Shown here in pieces: positions 26,760 through 36,726 of a stretch of DNA of 64,000 bases (position 1 is its first letter; the number at the start of each line of letters is the position of its first letter). Origin of the DNA: Acidobacteriaceae bacterium (GTDB lineage Bacteria > Acidobacteriota > Terriglobia > Terriglobales > Acidobacteriaceae). The position numbers and the translations under genes are program-made. The notes beneath the pieces are model-generated. The model saw nothing but the letters and a program-made list of their open reading frames with translations, searched no databases and was not told the DNA's origin. The stretch is taken from the NCBI GenBank assembly GCA_003134995.1, contig PLDC01000029.1, positions 186,001 through 250,000 of the forward strand. The letters are read 5' to 3'.

Positions 26760-27741
26760 TGCGCACCTCCCCGGAAGAAGACGCTGGTGGTTGATTCGAC
26801 GGAGATGGATTGGAGGGTGGCGGCGTAGCCGGTGGCGAGACTGCTGGCGGCGCCCCAGGCAGCGGGCCGACGTGTCCCGCCGACGACGCGCTGCTCTGAA
26901 TCATCTTTACGATACCAACCACTAGAATCCATGCGGGCCAGGTGTGATCCAGTCCGGCATTTCGTATGTCCAGGCTCTGCAACAGCAACAGTACGCCCGT
27001 TGTCAGTACCATTGCCGGGCCCATCAGCCAGCGCGTGCTGCAGCGTCCGCAGGTGCATATTCGTCGGGAACGCTCATACTGGCGGTAGAACATCCAGCCG
27101 CCAAGGGCAACGATCATCAGCGGCCAGAAGCGCCCGAAGCCATATTCCATGATCCCCATCGTGTGCAGCAGAAAGAGCACTCCTAGGCCGATCAGGATCA
27201 CGGCGCCAATGGGCACCTTCGAGGTGTCGAACCTCGCGTCCCCACCGAACGTCTGGGCCAGACCAAAAGGATCGGGAGACGGCTCCCCGGCCTGGATAGC
27301 TTTAGCCGACCGCACGGCGTCGATCAATTGGTAAACGAAGAAGAACATCGCGCCGAGGACAAATACTGTGTTTGCTGCGCCAGACGTTGAGTCCGCTATT
27401 GCGCAGAGCACGGCGAAGATAACGAAATGCGTGAGCCCTTTTGCGTACTGGCCCGAATAGACCGCCCCGACGCCGGGGAACAACGAAAGCAGCCCGGCAA
27501 GAACCGGATTAGGCCCGGAGCCAGTGGGCCGCGGGCCGGATGCGGGCACTACCAGGGGTTGATAAACAGCTTGCGGAGGCACGAACCCCGCTACCGGGGC
27601 GGTGCCTTCGAGACGCGCTGCGAGACAAGGCTCGCAGTAAATCACTCCGCGGACGTCGCGGGTGCAGGTGCCGCAGAGCGGCTTGCCGCAAGTGCGGCAG
27701 AAAGCCACCGCGGCCGTATCCGGGTGCGTGGCGCAGTTCAT
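26752..27741 (-). CDS. B-box zinc-finger/transmembrane protein with LiaI-like segments
   Basis: MNCATHPDTAAVAFCRTCGKPLCGTCTRDVRGVIYCEPC zinc finger followed by several hydrophobic segments; overlaps neighbouring genes. Confidence 0.75.
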   Translation of the reverse strand: MNCATHPDTAAVAFCRTCGKPLCGTCTRDVRGVIYCEPCLAARLEGTAPVAGFVPPQAVYQPLVVPASGPRPTGSGPNPVLAGLLSLFPGVGAVYSGQYAKGLTHFVIFAVLCAIADSTSGAANTVFVLGAMFFFVYQLIDAVRSAKAIQAGEPSPDPFGLAQTFGGDARFDTSKVPIGAVILIGLGVLFLLHTMGIMEYGFGRFWPLMIVALGGWMFYRQYERSRRICTCGRCSTRWLMGPAMVLTTGVLLLLQSLDIRNAGLDHTWPAWILVVGIVKMIQSSASSAGHVGPLPGAPPAVSPPATPPPSNPSPSNQPPASSSGEVRNV

Positions 27742-28598
27742 ACGAACCTCCTGTACGTGGTCACCGACACTACAGGCAGATCCTGATTTAAGGGATCTTG
27801 ATCTCGCTGATCAAGATTCAACGAATCCTGATTCAACGGATCATGATTCAGCGAATCAAAGACAGATGGACCCAGCGGAGCGCACGCCAGAATGAGATGG
27901 GTGTCGTTCTGGCTGTAATTGCGATCCTGCTTCTGCTCGGGCTGTTGTGTTGTGTCGTTCTTGTGGTCTTTCTTTTCTCCTGCCGGCGCGGCTTCGGCGG
28001 GCACGACGTTGCGCTTGAGTTCGCGCACACGCGATTCCACCTCGTAGACGAACCGGATATTTTCGTAATAGCGGACGACGCGGGCTTGCGTATTGTAGTA
28101 CGTGTGCCGTATCGCAGCCGGACGCAGGCTGATCGAGCGCAGGTCGGCGGGTTTCACGCCGAGTACGCTCAAAGCCACCGACAGCGAGAAGAACGCCATG
28201 CCAAACGACATGGCAAAGCGCGGCTGCCGCACTGTGCCCCAGATAGGCTGTATTGCCCCCGAGATGTGGGCTTGCGCACGCTCCCACCACGAAGGGCTGA
28301 AAGAAGAAGCGCCCTGCGAGGCAGATACGTTTACCCGCAGGCGTTGGGTGTCAACGCCCGTTGTGGATGCCAGAATATTCGTGACCAGACTGGCAGGAGG
28401 CTCCACCTCCGTGAGATCCTTCAGCCAGTTGCGGCCCGCCTGCACTTCGGCGAACAGCGGCCCGCACACGGAGCAAGTCCGAGTGTGAGCGTGGAAGGCG
28501 TCGAGCTGAACGCCGGTCAGCACGCCATCAAGCGCGTCGCTGAGCAGGGTGTCAAACTCGTGACACTGCACTCCGTTGCTGGTTTTGTCTGGCATCAC
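27738..28598 (-). CDS. Putative anti-sigma factor (zf-HC2-like) with 5-aa repeats at C-terminus
   Basis: CHEFDTLLSDALDGVLTGVQLDAFHAHTRTCSVCGPLFAEV (HxxxC..C) N-terminus; adjacent, downstream of ECF sigma gene. Confidence 0.75.
   Translation of the reverse strand: MMPDKTSNGVQCHEFDTLLSDALDGVLTGVQLDAFHAHTRTCSVCGPLFAEVQAGRNWLKDLTEVEPPASLVTNILASTTGVDTQRLRVNVSASQGASSFSPSWWERAQAHISGAIQPIWGTVRQPRFAMSFGMAFFSLSVALSVLGVKPADLRSISLRPAAIRHTYYNTQARVVRYYENIRFVYEVESRVRELKRNVVPAEAAPAGEKKDHKNDTTQQPEQKQDRNYSQNDTHLILACAPLGPSVFDSLNHDPLNQDSLNLDQRDQDPLNQDLPVVSVTTYRRFV
27780..27854 (-). repeat. 15-nt in-frame minisatellite at anti-sigma C-terminus
   Basis: Encodes SLNHD PLNQD SLNLD QRDQD PLNQD. Confidence 0.85.
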
Positions 28599-29194
28599 AT
28601 CACCTGCCTATAGGTACGTTGAAGTAGCCGCGCAAGTTCCGCCCGGCCCCGATTTATTCGAGATTTCACAGTTCCCTCCGGCACCTTCAAAACGGTTGCG
28701 ATTTCACGATAGTCAAGATCTTGTAAATCCCTTAGAATCACTGCCTCACGAAGCTCTGGAGATAGCCTGGCGAGGGCGGCATGAACGGTTTCTCCCACCT
28801 CGCGGCTGCGCACGCGGGCGTCGGGCGGGGCAGATTGGTCCTGAATCTGCTCACTCAGGGGTAGTGCATCTTCGTGCGCCGACGTTGCAGCGTCGAGCGA
28901 GTCGGTAATCCGGTCCTGCTTGGTCTTGCGGAAATGGTCGACCAGCAGGTTGCGGGTAATGGTAGTGACCCAGGTAACGAAGGCTCCTTTTGAGCTGTCA
29001 TAGCTTGCGAGGGTGCGATACATCTTGATAAAAACTTCCTGGGCAAGGTCTTCGGCGTCGTCGGCCGACCCTGCAAAGCGATAGCAGATGTTATAGATAC
29101 GCCGGTTGTAGGTCTGGACGATTTCTTCCCAGGCAGCGGCATCGCCGGCTACACAGCGGCGCACCAGCATCGCAACTACCTGAACGTCTTCCAA
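28595..29194 (-). CDS. RNA polymerase sigma factor, ECF/sigma-70 family
   Basis: YNRRIYNICYRFAGSADDAEDLAQEVFIKMYRTL ... LRDLQDLDYREIATVLKVPEGTVKSRINRGRAELARLL. Confidence 0.95.
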   Translation of the reverse strand: MEDVQVVAMLVRRCVAGDAAAWEEIVQTYNRRIYNICYRFAGSADDAEDLAQEVFIKMYRTLASYDSSKGAFVTWVTTITRNLLVDHFRKTKQDRITDSLDAATSAHEDALPLSEQIQDQSAPPDARVRSREVGETVHAALARLSPELREAVILRDLQDLDYREIATVLKVPEGTVKSRINRGRAELARLLQRTYRQVM

Positions 29195-29534
29195 ACCGAA
29201 GCTCCCCGGAAAGCTTAGCGATCTTACTTTACGACTCTGCTTTGAAAGGGCGCGGATTCAAGCTGCGCCGTAGAGCTGGAGGAAGATTGAGACGGCAAGA
29301 ACCCCAAGCCCTACAAGACAGTACGCGGATGGGCTCCCGCAAGTTCGCAGGTTCGAAGCCGCATCCGCAACTTATAGGAAACAGGGCATTGTAGCAGTGG
29401 GGATTAGCGGACGTGACATGCCAAAGTGGAGGCCATCTGCAAGAGTCAACCGCAGACGAATGTGAGCACCCGACTTGCGTCGGGTGCCCAGATGACCAAA
29501 TAGTTTGTTGTGTTTAGTGCGTCTAGCGTTTCCC

Positions 29535-30695
29535 TTATTGTGCCGAACACGTCGGCGGCGGGAAGGTAGCTACAGTCAGCACGCCTTCCTGGGATTGTCC
29601 GGTGCTGAATGGTGTTCCGGGAACCGAGGAGAGCGCGCCGGTCGAGTCGATCGAGCGGCCGTCGACTTGGCCAGAGGTGAAGAACGCCGAGTATAAATAC
29701 GTTCCGGAGTGCGTCACGGCGACGCCGCCAGTCCAGCCTGACGTGGTGAAGGGCGAACCCGCAACCTGAGTCAGCGCTCCATCAGAGCCGACTGCGAGCG
29801 TTGAAACATCGCTTGAGAAAGTATCGGTGACGAACAGGTATTTGCCGTTCGGACTCAGCACCTCGCCGCCACTGGTTTCGGTCGTGCCATTGAAGAACGG
29901 GCCTCCCGATACCAGCGACAGGTTGCCGGCACTCGACATGGAAAACACATCGATGGCCGCATACGATCCGTTATACGATCCGTTATCCGTTACGAAAACC
30001 AAATTTCCCGCGCAGTTGACGGCAACGTTGAATGGGGTGGCGCTCGAGGTGAACGGCGAGCCAGAGACGGCGGCGAGCGTTCCAGTCGAACTGATGCTGT
30101 AGACGCCCACGGCAGTGAGCGAGCCTTCGGCAACCACGAGGAATTGACTATTCGAAGAAACCTTCAATCCGTCCGAATTGGCGCCCGTTTGAAAAGGAGA
30201 TCCCTCGACTTCACTCAGCGCGCCTGCGTTGCCGATTGCATAGACGTGAATATTGGTTGTGCAGTCGCAAGTGGCAAAGAGAAACTTATTGTCCGGGCTC
30301 GTGGCTAGCGCATAGTCGCCGCCGGGAGCGCCATCGGCAAGGAACGGCGATCCTTGAACGTGGGTGAGAGCACCGGTCGTCGAATTGATTTTGAATGCGC
30401 TGATCGTGCCGCTGCCGTCGTTTGCAGCGTACAGAAAGCTAGCATTGTGCGCGGATGCAATGGCGATCTCTTCGGGATCGATACTGTTTCCGCCGCCCGT
30501 ACCTCCAGTTTTGTAAGGAGAGCCTGCGACTGCTGTCAAGGCGCCATTTGTGCCCACCGCAAATGCTGAAACGGTATTCGGCGGCTCGTTAGGCTCACCG
30601 GTGCTCTCGTTGTTGTTGGTGTAGACGAATTGACTCTGCGCCATGGCGGTCGAGGCCAGCAGCAAAGCCAGGCAGGCGGACCCGAAGTACTTCAT
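29535..30695 (-). CDS. Secreted lactonase-like beta-propeller protein
   Basis: Signal peptide MKYFGSACLALLLASTAMAQ; repeated SPF/YVAN-like blades (FLYAANDGSGTISAFKINSTTGALTHVQGSPF). Confidence 0.85.
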   Translation of the reverse strand: MKYFGSACLALLLASTAMAQSQFVYTNNNESTGEPNEPPNTVSAFAVGTNGALTAVAGSPYKTGGTGGGNSIDPEEIAIASAHNASFLYAANDGSGTISAFKINSTTGALTHVQGSPFLADGAPGGDYALATSPDNKFLFATCDCTTNIHVYAIGNAGALSEVEGSPFQTGANSDGLKVSSNSQFLVVAEGSLTAVGVYSISSTGTLAAVSGSPFTSSATPFNVAVNCAGNLVFVTDNGSYNGSYAAIDVFSMSSAGNLSLVSGGPFFNGTTETSGGEVLSPNGKYLFVTDTFSSDVSTLAVGSDGALTQVAGSPFTTSGWTGGVAVTHSGTYLYSAFFTSGQVDGRSIDSTGALSSVPGTPFSTGQSQEGVLTVATFPPPTCSAQ

Positions 30696-30858
30696 GTGGT
30701 ATCTCCAAGTGAGAAGAAGTCCGGCTGGGGCGGTCATGCCGAGGAATCCGCAAGGTCAGGGAACGCAGGTTTCCATAACTAATTTATGAAATGGTCGCCG
30801 CTAGGGCAATGCGGAGTTGTCCGTAAAAAGCCGGCGTTGAAACCGTAGTTCTTGAAAA

Positions 30859-32115
30859 TTATTCTGAGGTGAAGTAGTCGACCGTGACTGGATTCTCGAA
30901 GAGCGAATAGTCGCGGGTGACGACGGTGATACCGCTATCGGTGACGAAGTAGCGCGAGCGGTCAGCTTCGGTGTCATAGCCGATCGTCGTGCCTTCGGGC
31001 AGGTGGACATTGCGGTCGATAATGCAGCGCCGTACGCGGCAATGGCGGCCTACGGCAACGTGCGAGAACAGGATGCTCTGATCGACTTCAGAATAAGAGT
31101 TCACGCGCACATCGGGCGAGAGAATGGAGTTCTTGACCATGCCTCCCGAAACGATGCAGCCGTTCGACACAATGGAGTCGAGAGCGCTGCCCATGCGGTC
31201 TTTTTCCGCGAAGACAAATTTCGCCGGAGGGTACTGGCGCTGGTGTGTGCGGATCGGCCAATCGTGATCGTAAAGGTTGAAGATGGGCGAGACCGAGACG
31301 ATATCCATATTGGCTTCGTAGTAGGCTTCGAGCGTGCCTACATCGCGCCAGTAGAGCGCCTCTTTTTTATTTTCGTCGATGAAGTCGTAGGCGAAGACGC
31401 GATAGTCGTCGACCATCTTGGGCAAAATGTCTTTGCCGAAGTCGTGGCTGGAGGACTGATCTTCGGCGTCTTTCAGCAGGATCGGAATGAGCACGTCGGC
31501 GTTGAATAGATAGACGCCCATCGATCCCGCAACCTTTTGCGGGTTCCACGGAGAGCGCAGCTTGGTTTCCTTCGGCTTCTCTTCAAAGCCATTGATGCGG
31601 CCGTCTTTGTCCACGTCGACCACGCCGAAGCGCGTCGTCTCGTCGAGATCGATCTGGATCGTGGCGAGAGTGATGTCGGCGGCGGAATCCTGGTGCTGCT
31701 TCATCATCTTGCCGTAATCCATTTTGTAAATGTGATCGCCGGAAAGAATGAGGACGTGCTTGGGCTGCTCAGAGCCGATCGAATAAATGTTCTGATACAC
31801 AGCGTCGGCGGTGCCCTGATACCACTGATCGCTGACCCGCTTCATGGGCGGAAGGACTTCGATGAACTCGCCGACTTCGCGTCCCAGAATGTTCCAGCCT
31901 TCGCGGATGTGGCGATTGAGCGAGAGCGCTTTGTATTGCGTGAGAATGTAGACGCGGCGCAGGTCAGAGTTGAGGCAATTCGATAAAGTGATGTCGATGA
32001 TGCGATACATTCCGCCGAAAGTGACGGCAGGCTTGGCGCGGTCGCGTGTGAGCGGATAAAGCCGCTCGCCAGCGCCTCCGGCAAGCAGCACTCCGAGAGT
32101 GTCTTTCATGGACAT
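30859..32115 (-). CDS. glgC: Glucose-1-phosphate adenylyltransferase
   Basis: LGVLLAGGAGERLYPLTRDRAKPAVTFGGMYRIIDITLSNCLNSDLRRVYILTQYKALSLNRHI, VLILSGDHIYKMDY. Confidence 0.95.
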   Translation of the reverse strand: MSMKDTLGVLLAGGAGERLYPLTRDRAKPAVTFGGMYRIIDITLSNCLNSDLRRVYILTQYKALSLNRHIREGWNILGREVGEFIEVLPPMKRVSDQWYQGTADAVYQNIYSIGSEQPKHVLILSGDHIYKMDYGKMMKQHQDSAADITLATIQIDLDETTRFGVVDVDKDGRINGFEEKPKETKLRSPWNPQKVAGSMGVYLFNADVLIPILLKDAEDQSSSHDFGKDILPKMVDDYRVFAYDFIDENKKEALYWRDVGTLEAYYEANMDIVSVSPIFNLYDHDWPIRTHQRQYPPAKFVFAEKDRMGSALDSIVSNGCIVSGGMVKNSILSPDVRVNSYSEVDQSILFSHVAVGRHCRVRRCIIDRNVHLPEGTTIGYDTEADRSRYFVTDSGITVVTRDYSLFENPVTVDYFTSE

Positions 32116-32448
32116 CGATTCACTCCAGAGAAACAGTAGATGGTAGCACAGGCCGGAACGTTGCCGTGTGTTTGCGCAAGATGGGTCTTGTGTTGGAAGT
32201 TTTCTTTTCAGCTTATAGTCGGCGTCATCCTGAGTACAGCCGTTTTTCAGGCGGAACGAAGGATCTCCCGCCGTGGTATCGATGGAGAGATCCCTCACGC
32301 GGCTGAAGTACGCCACGTTTCTCGATCGCGGCCTCGTTAGGCGAAATGAGGATTAAGTTGAGCCAACGGAAACTTGAAACTGGTTCTGCTCTCGATCCGA
32401 CGGGGCCTCGCTCCTGCCGTGACAGCCGAGGCGGCTGTCTCCACACAA

Positions 32449-33690
32449 TTATTCTTGCCCTCCGCGATAGATTGCAATCTGCTGCTTTACTGCGTCGAGC
32501 GCGCCGAAGCCCCACAGGTTTGCCGGTTCGATGTCGTCGTCGGTGTTGGCGTCGAAGCCTTCGTCGGGAGGAACGAACTCGTTGAACTGATGGACCATGA
32601 GAAAGATGGGTTCGAGCTCATTCGCGTACGTCATGAAAGAACTGAAAGTCTCGTACGATCCATTGGTTCCGAAGCGCAAGGCATCATCGGGACAGTAGGG
32701 AAGCGCATTTGAGTTCGGGCATCCCCAGCCGTACGCCCCGGCGGTGGCGATCGAAGCGGTCATGTTCTCCACGCGTGAGCCGTCACTGCTGATTTGGTTG
32801 AAGGTCGGATAGTACGGGCAGTACGGCTGCGCGCAGGATGTTTTCAGGCGGTCGACCCAACTCCAAAAATCATATCCAGGATTAATCTCCTCCGGCCCGT
32901 CGGCCTTGCCTGGATTGAGCCAGAGATAGGGCTGGCTATCGAGATATCCCGCCATCATTCTAAAAGTATATTTCTCGCCGATCTCAGGATGGCTGGTCAG
33001 GAATTTTGTGATTTGAAGCCACAGCGGATTGTCGCTGCGGGATGGGTCCTGCGCCGCGCCCAGGAAGATCAGCATCAGCGGCTTGCCTTCGTAGATCACC
33101 TGGCGGTCGGGATATTGCTGCATGAGCGCGCCAAAATAATCGACTTCCTTTTCGAATGCGGTCTTGCCGTCGAGGTCTTTATACAATTCTGTCTCGTCAC
33201 CGCCACCGAGTAACGGGATGAGCTTGAGGTTGGTGCCGAGCTTCGTCCACGCCGGGTAAAGATTGCCGGTATTGTCGCGGATGGTTTGCATGGACGAGCG
33301 GAAACCGGAAGTGCAATACGGGAGATATTTTTCGGCGAACCAAGGGGTATTGAAGATGCAGCTTACGTTGTTGGTAAGGTCGCTGATGGCGGCGTCGATG
33401 CCCATGTATTCCATCCACGCGACGTGCTGGCGGATGACGTGAGGGTCGGCGCTGTCATAGCCTCCGCCCACGGGTTGCATGTCGGCAGACTGGAGCAGCG
33501 GCATGGCCGCGGTGCCCTGAAAGGTGATGGCGTTTGGACCGAACCAGGCTTCGTATTCCATGACCACAACGTGGCTGTTGTTGCCGACGACGAATGGGCC
33601 GGCCCGGGCGGTAGCGGAGGCCAGCGAGCAGGCGAAGAGAATCCCTAGTACGAATGAAGCAGGCTTGGGAGCGAAAACTCGTCGCCGCAT
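32449..33690 (-). CDS. Secreted GH71/GH99-like glycoside hydrolase candidate
   Basis: Signal peptide; EYEAWFGP, HVAWMEYMGIDAAISD, TKLGTNLKLIPLLGG, EGKPLMLIFLGA pattern of endo-acting GH99-like (beta/alpha)8 proteins. Confidence 0.5.
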   Translation of the reverse strand: MRRRVFAPKPASFVLGILFACSLASATARAGPFVVGNNSHVVVMEYEAWFGPNAITFQGTAAMPLLQSADMQPVGGGYDSADPHVIRQHVAWMEYMGIDAAISDLTNNVSCIFNTPWFAEKYLPYCTSGFRSSMQTIRDNTGNLYPAWTKLGTNLKLIPLLGGGDETELYKDLDGKTAFEKEVDYFGALMQQYPDRQVIYEGKPLMLIFLGAAQDPSRSDNPLWLQITKFLTSHPEIGEKYTFRMMAGYLDSQPYLWLNPGKADGPEEINPGYDFWSWVDRLKTSCAQPYCPYYPTFNQISSDGSRVENMTASIATAGAYGWGCPNSNALPYCPDDALRFGTNGSYETFSSFMTYANELEPIFLMVHQFNEFVPPDEGFDANTDDDIEPANLWGFGALDAVKQQIAIYRGGQE

Positions 33691-33856
33691 GGTCGTTCCA
33701 AACCCCTAGCCGTTAAGGAAGTTTCGGCTAATGGCAATTCACCCCGGGCTGCACTTCGCGGCGACAGAAAAGCAGGTTCCTCACCGCGCTTTCAGCGCGA
33801 TTCAGAATGACAATGTCCAGGGTAGACTCCGCGCACATGGGACCCTGACCGCATCT

Positions 33857-34183
33857 TTACTTTTCTTTTTCTTCTTCAATCTTGATGCGCAAGGACTTCA
33901 GGAACTTCATATCCTGATCGTTGATTTTGAATTCGGGGTTGGTAGAGAGTGTGGTGACAAGGGAAGTCTTGTCAGAGGACTTTTCACCCTGCTTGCTGAC
34001 GCCAATAGTGGCTTCGAGGACGAGGAATATATCGTAGCCGCCCTCTTTAATGCGGGAGACGACTTCGGCGATCTGTTCGGAGTCCGAAAGAGATTCGTTG
34101 ATGGCCTCTCCGAGTTCCTTCATGAGCTGCTTGAGTTGTTGGTCCACGTCTCCCCCGATCGCCGACTGCTCGGAACCTTGCAC
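33857..34183 (-). CDS. Hypothetical protein
   Basis: 108 aa acidic/coiled open frame, plausible codon usage, flanked by intergenic repeats. Confidence 0.5.
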   Translation of the reverse strand: MQGSEQSAIGGDVDQQLKQLMKELGEAINESLSDSEQIAEVVSRIKEGGYDIFLVLEATIGVSKQGEKSSDKTSLVTTLSTNPEFKINDQDMKFLKSLRIKIEEEKEK

Positions 34184-34283
34184 TGCTACCTTAGATGCCT
34201 GCGGCTGGCAAACCGTTTCGCGCGCGCGCAGGTTTGCGTCATTGTAGCGCCTTTGTAAAGCGGGAGGCTGTTAAAATCTAACT

Positions 34284-34622
34284 GTGAGCAAGGTTTCTAC
34301 TGTACGAAAGTTAGGGGTGGTGGCGCGGGTTGCGGGGCAACAGGTCAAGCGCAGCCGGACGGCGCGGGCCGTGACCGGCGCTGTCGCGACCACGGGCCGG
34401 GCTTTTGGACGGGCGGCTCACCAGTTATGGCTCGAGGTTACGGGGCTTGTCTTCCTGGCGATGGCGGGCGCCGGAGGGATTGAGTCGGTGAAAGAATATT
34501 CGAAATATCAGGCAGGGCGCGCAGGGGCCAGAGGCATGGTGGTTGCAATTTGCTTCACGGTTACATTTGCGTGGTTTGGGATTAGTTCGTTCGTGAGGGT
34601 GAAGCCGAAAGGGCGCCGGTGA
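34284..34622 (+). CDS. Small membrane protein, hypothetical
   Basis: 112 aa with two hydrophobic segments (LWLEVTGLVFLAMAGAGGI; GMVVAICFTVTFAWFGISSFV). Confidence 0.55.
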   Translation: MSKVSTVRKLGVVARVAGQQVKRSRTARAVTGAVATTGRAFGRAAHQLWLEVTGLVFLAMAGAGGIESVKEYSKYQAGRAGARGMVVAICFTVTFAWFGISSFVRVKPKGRR

Positions 34623-34711
34623 TGGCGGGCTTGGCGGCGCTGCAATCGACAGCAGGTTCCTCTGCGCTGCGCGCGGCGGAATGACAAGCTTTTTCGGAAA
34701 GAGTGGTGATT

Positions 34712-36331
34712 ATGGCAGATGCAGCTAAGGTAGCGGATCACAGTGTGGCGGCGGAAGTCGAGACTGAATCGCATATTACGGTGAAGGCGCTCTACGGGCC
34801 GGCGGATCTCAAGGGATCCGACTATGAGAGCGAGGTTGGATATCCCGGCGAGTACCCGTTTACGCGGGGCGTGCAAGCGACGATGTACCGAGGGCGGCTC
34901 TGGACCATGCGGCAGTATGCGGGCATGGGTGACGCCGAGGAGTCGAACAAGCGCTACAAATATCTCCTGGCGAATGGGACCACCGGGCTTTCCGTGGCGT
35001 TCGATTTGCCCACGCAGATCGGGATGGATTCGGACCACGCGCTGGCTGCAGGTGAAGTAGGCAAAGTGGGAGTGGCAATTGACTCCATCGAAGATATGGA
35101 GCGGCTGTTTGCGGGCATCGAGCTGACGAAAATTTCTACATCGATGACCATCAATGCAACGGCATCGATTCTGCTGGCGTTATACGTGGCGGTAGCGCGG
35201 CGCCAGGGCGCGGACATCCGCAAACTTTCTGGGACGGTGCAGAACGATGTGCTGAAAGAGTACATCGCGCGCGGGACTTATATTTATCCGCCGCAGCAGG
35301 CGATGCATGTGATTACCGACATGTTTGCCTGGGCGAAGGATAACGTGCCCGATTGGAATACGATTTCGATTTCCGGCTACCACATGCGTGAGGCGGGATC
35401 GACGGCGGTGCAGGAAGTGGCTTTCACGCTGGGCAACGGCATGGCGTATGTGGAAGCGGCGATCAAAGCCGGGATGGATGTCGATAAGTTCGCGCCGAGG
35501 TTGTCATTCTTCTTTAACGCGCACAGCAATTTTCTGGAAGAAGTTGCGAAATACCGCGCGGCGCGGCGAATGTGGGCGCGCATTATGCGGGAGCATTTTA
35601 AGGCGAAGAATCCGAAGTCGTGGATGCTGCGGTTTCATACGCAGACGGCGGGGTCGACACTGACGGCGCAGCAGCCGGAAAACAATATTGTACGGACGGC
35701 GATTCAGGGGCTGGCGGCGGTGCTCGGCGGAACGCAATCGCTGCACACGAATTCTTACGATGAGGCTTTAGCGCTGCCGACGGAAGCTGCGGCGCGCATT
35801 GCTCTGCGAACGCAGCAGGTGATTGCGTATGAGTCGGGAGCGCCGCAGACTGTCGACCCGCTGGCGGGTTCTTATTACATCGAGGCTTTGACCAATGAAA
35901 TCGAGAAGCGCGCGGCGGAGTATTTGGGAAAGATTGAAGTGATGGGCGGCATGCTGAAGGCGATCGAGCGCGGGTTTGTGCAGCAAGAAATTCAAAACGC
36001 GGCGTATGAGTATCAGCAGGCAGTGGATCGCGGGGATGCGGTGGTGGTTGGGGTAAACCGGTTTGGCATCGACGAAGAGAAACCGATTCCGACCCAGAAG
36101 ATCGATCCGGCGCTGGAGCCGAAGCAGATTGAGCGGGTGCGCGCGTTGCGGTCCCGGCGGGATTCGGCTGCGTGGAAGACTGCGTTGGCATCGGTAGAGA
36201 CGGCTGCGCGATCAGCCGAGAACGTTATGCCCCGAATCCTGGCGGCGGTTGAGGCTTACGCCACTGTGGGCGAGATTTCAGATGCGATGCGAAGGGTGTT
36301 TGGGGAGTATCGGGAAGCGGTCGTGATTTAA
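34712..36331 (+). CDS. Methylmalonyl-CoA mutase large subunit (catalytic domain, no B12-binding domain)
   Basis: [62 protein letters not shown] ... [22 protein letters not shown]; ends without a C-terminal cobalamin-binding domain. Confidence 0.93.
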   Translation: MADAAKVADHSVAAEVETESHITVKALYGPADLKGSDYESEVGYPGEYPFTRGVQATMYRGRLWTMRQYAGMGDAEESNKRYKYLLANGTTGLSVAFDLPTQIGMDSDHALAAGEVGKVGVAIDSIEDMERLFAGIELTKISTSMTINATASILLALYVAVARRQGADIRKLSGTVQNDVLKEYIARGTYIYPPQQAMHVITDMFAWAKDNVPDWNTISISGYHMREAGSTAVQEVAFTLGNGMAYVEAAIKAGMDVDKFAPRLSFFFNAHSNFLEEVAKYRAARRMWARIMREHFKAKNPKSWMLRFHTQTAGSTLTAQQPENNIVRTAIQGLAAVLGGTQSLHTNSYDEALALPTEAAARIALRTQQVIAYESGAPQTVDPLAGSYYIEALTNEIEKRAAEYLGKIEVMGGMLKAIERGFVQQEIQNAAYEYQQAVDRGDAVVVGVNRFGIDEEKPIPTQKIDPALEPKQIERVRALRSRRDSAAWKTALASVETAARSAENVMPRILAAVEAYATVGEISDAMRRVFGEYREAVVI

Positions 36332-36356
36332 AGTGGCTGTGGTTTGTTGATACTGC

Positions 36357-36557
36357 TTAAAACCCTCTGGGATCGCCGTCGGAGGTTTTGTAGTCGCAGG
36401 CCGTACGGCAGGGTACGCAGTACATGAGCCCGTCTTTGCAGATGCGGATATCGAGTTGCGACTGGCAGAGAACGCAAAACTTATCGCACTCGCACTGATC
36501 TTCAATCATCTCGCACTGGCCGCAGCGAAATTTGATGTGAGTGGTTCCAGAGGACAT
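36357..36557 (-). CDS. Small cysteine-rich putative zinc-binding protein
   Basis: 66 aa MSSGTTHIKFRCGQCEMIEDQCECDKFCVLCQSQLDIRICKDGLMYCVPCRTACDYKTSDGDPRGF with multiple CxxC pairs. Confidence 0.6.
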   Translation of the reverse strand: MSSGTTHIKFRCGQCEMIEDQCECDKFCVLCQSQLDIRICKDGLMYCVPCRTACDYKTSDGDPRGF

Positions 36558-36726
36558 GAAACTAATTTAGCGCCGAGCTGATGAGTGGGGAACGTGCCGT
36601 TAGTAACTTCATTGGTGATTTTGATTGACGATGGTTGATTAAAAACTTTTTGTGCGTGCATCTCATTTGTTTATCAACACTCAGCAATCCCTACCGCGCA
36701 GTGCCCGTACCATATAATTCTTAGCA

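Noticed and set aside
29281-29372. Possible tRNA gene (GGTTCGAAGCC near GCGGATG/CATCCGC)
   Set aside because: The acceptor-like arms are only ~30 nt apart and no D or anticodon arm can be drawn; kept only as a hairpin finding.
36332-36726. Cobalamin riboswitch associated with methylmalonyl-CoA mutase
   Set aside because: No B12-box-like conserved sequence was recognised in the flanking spacers.
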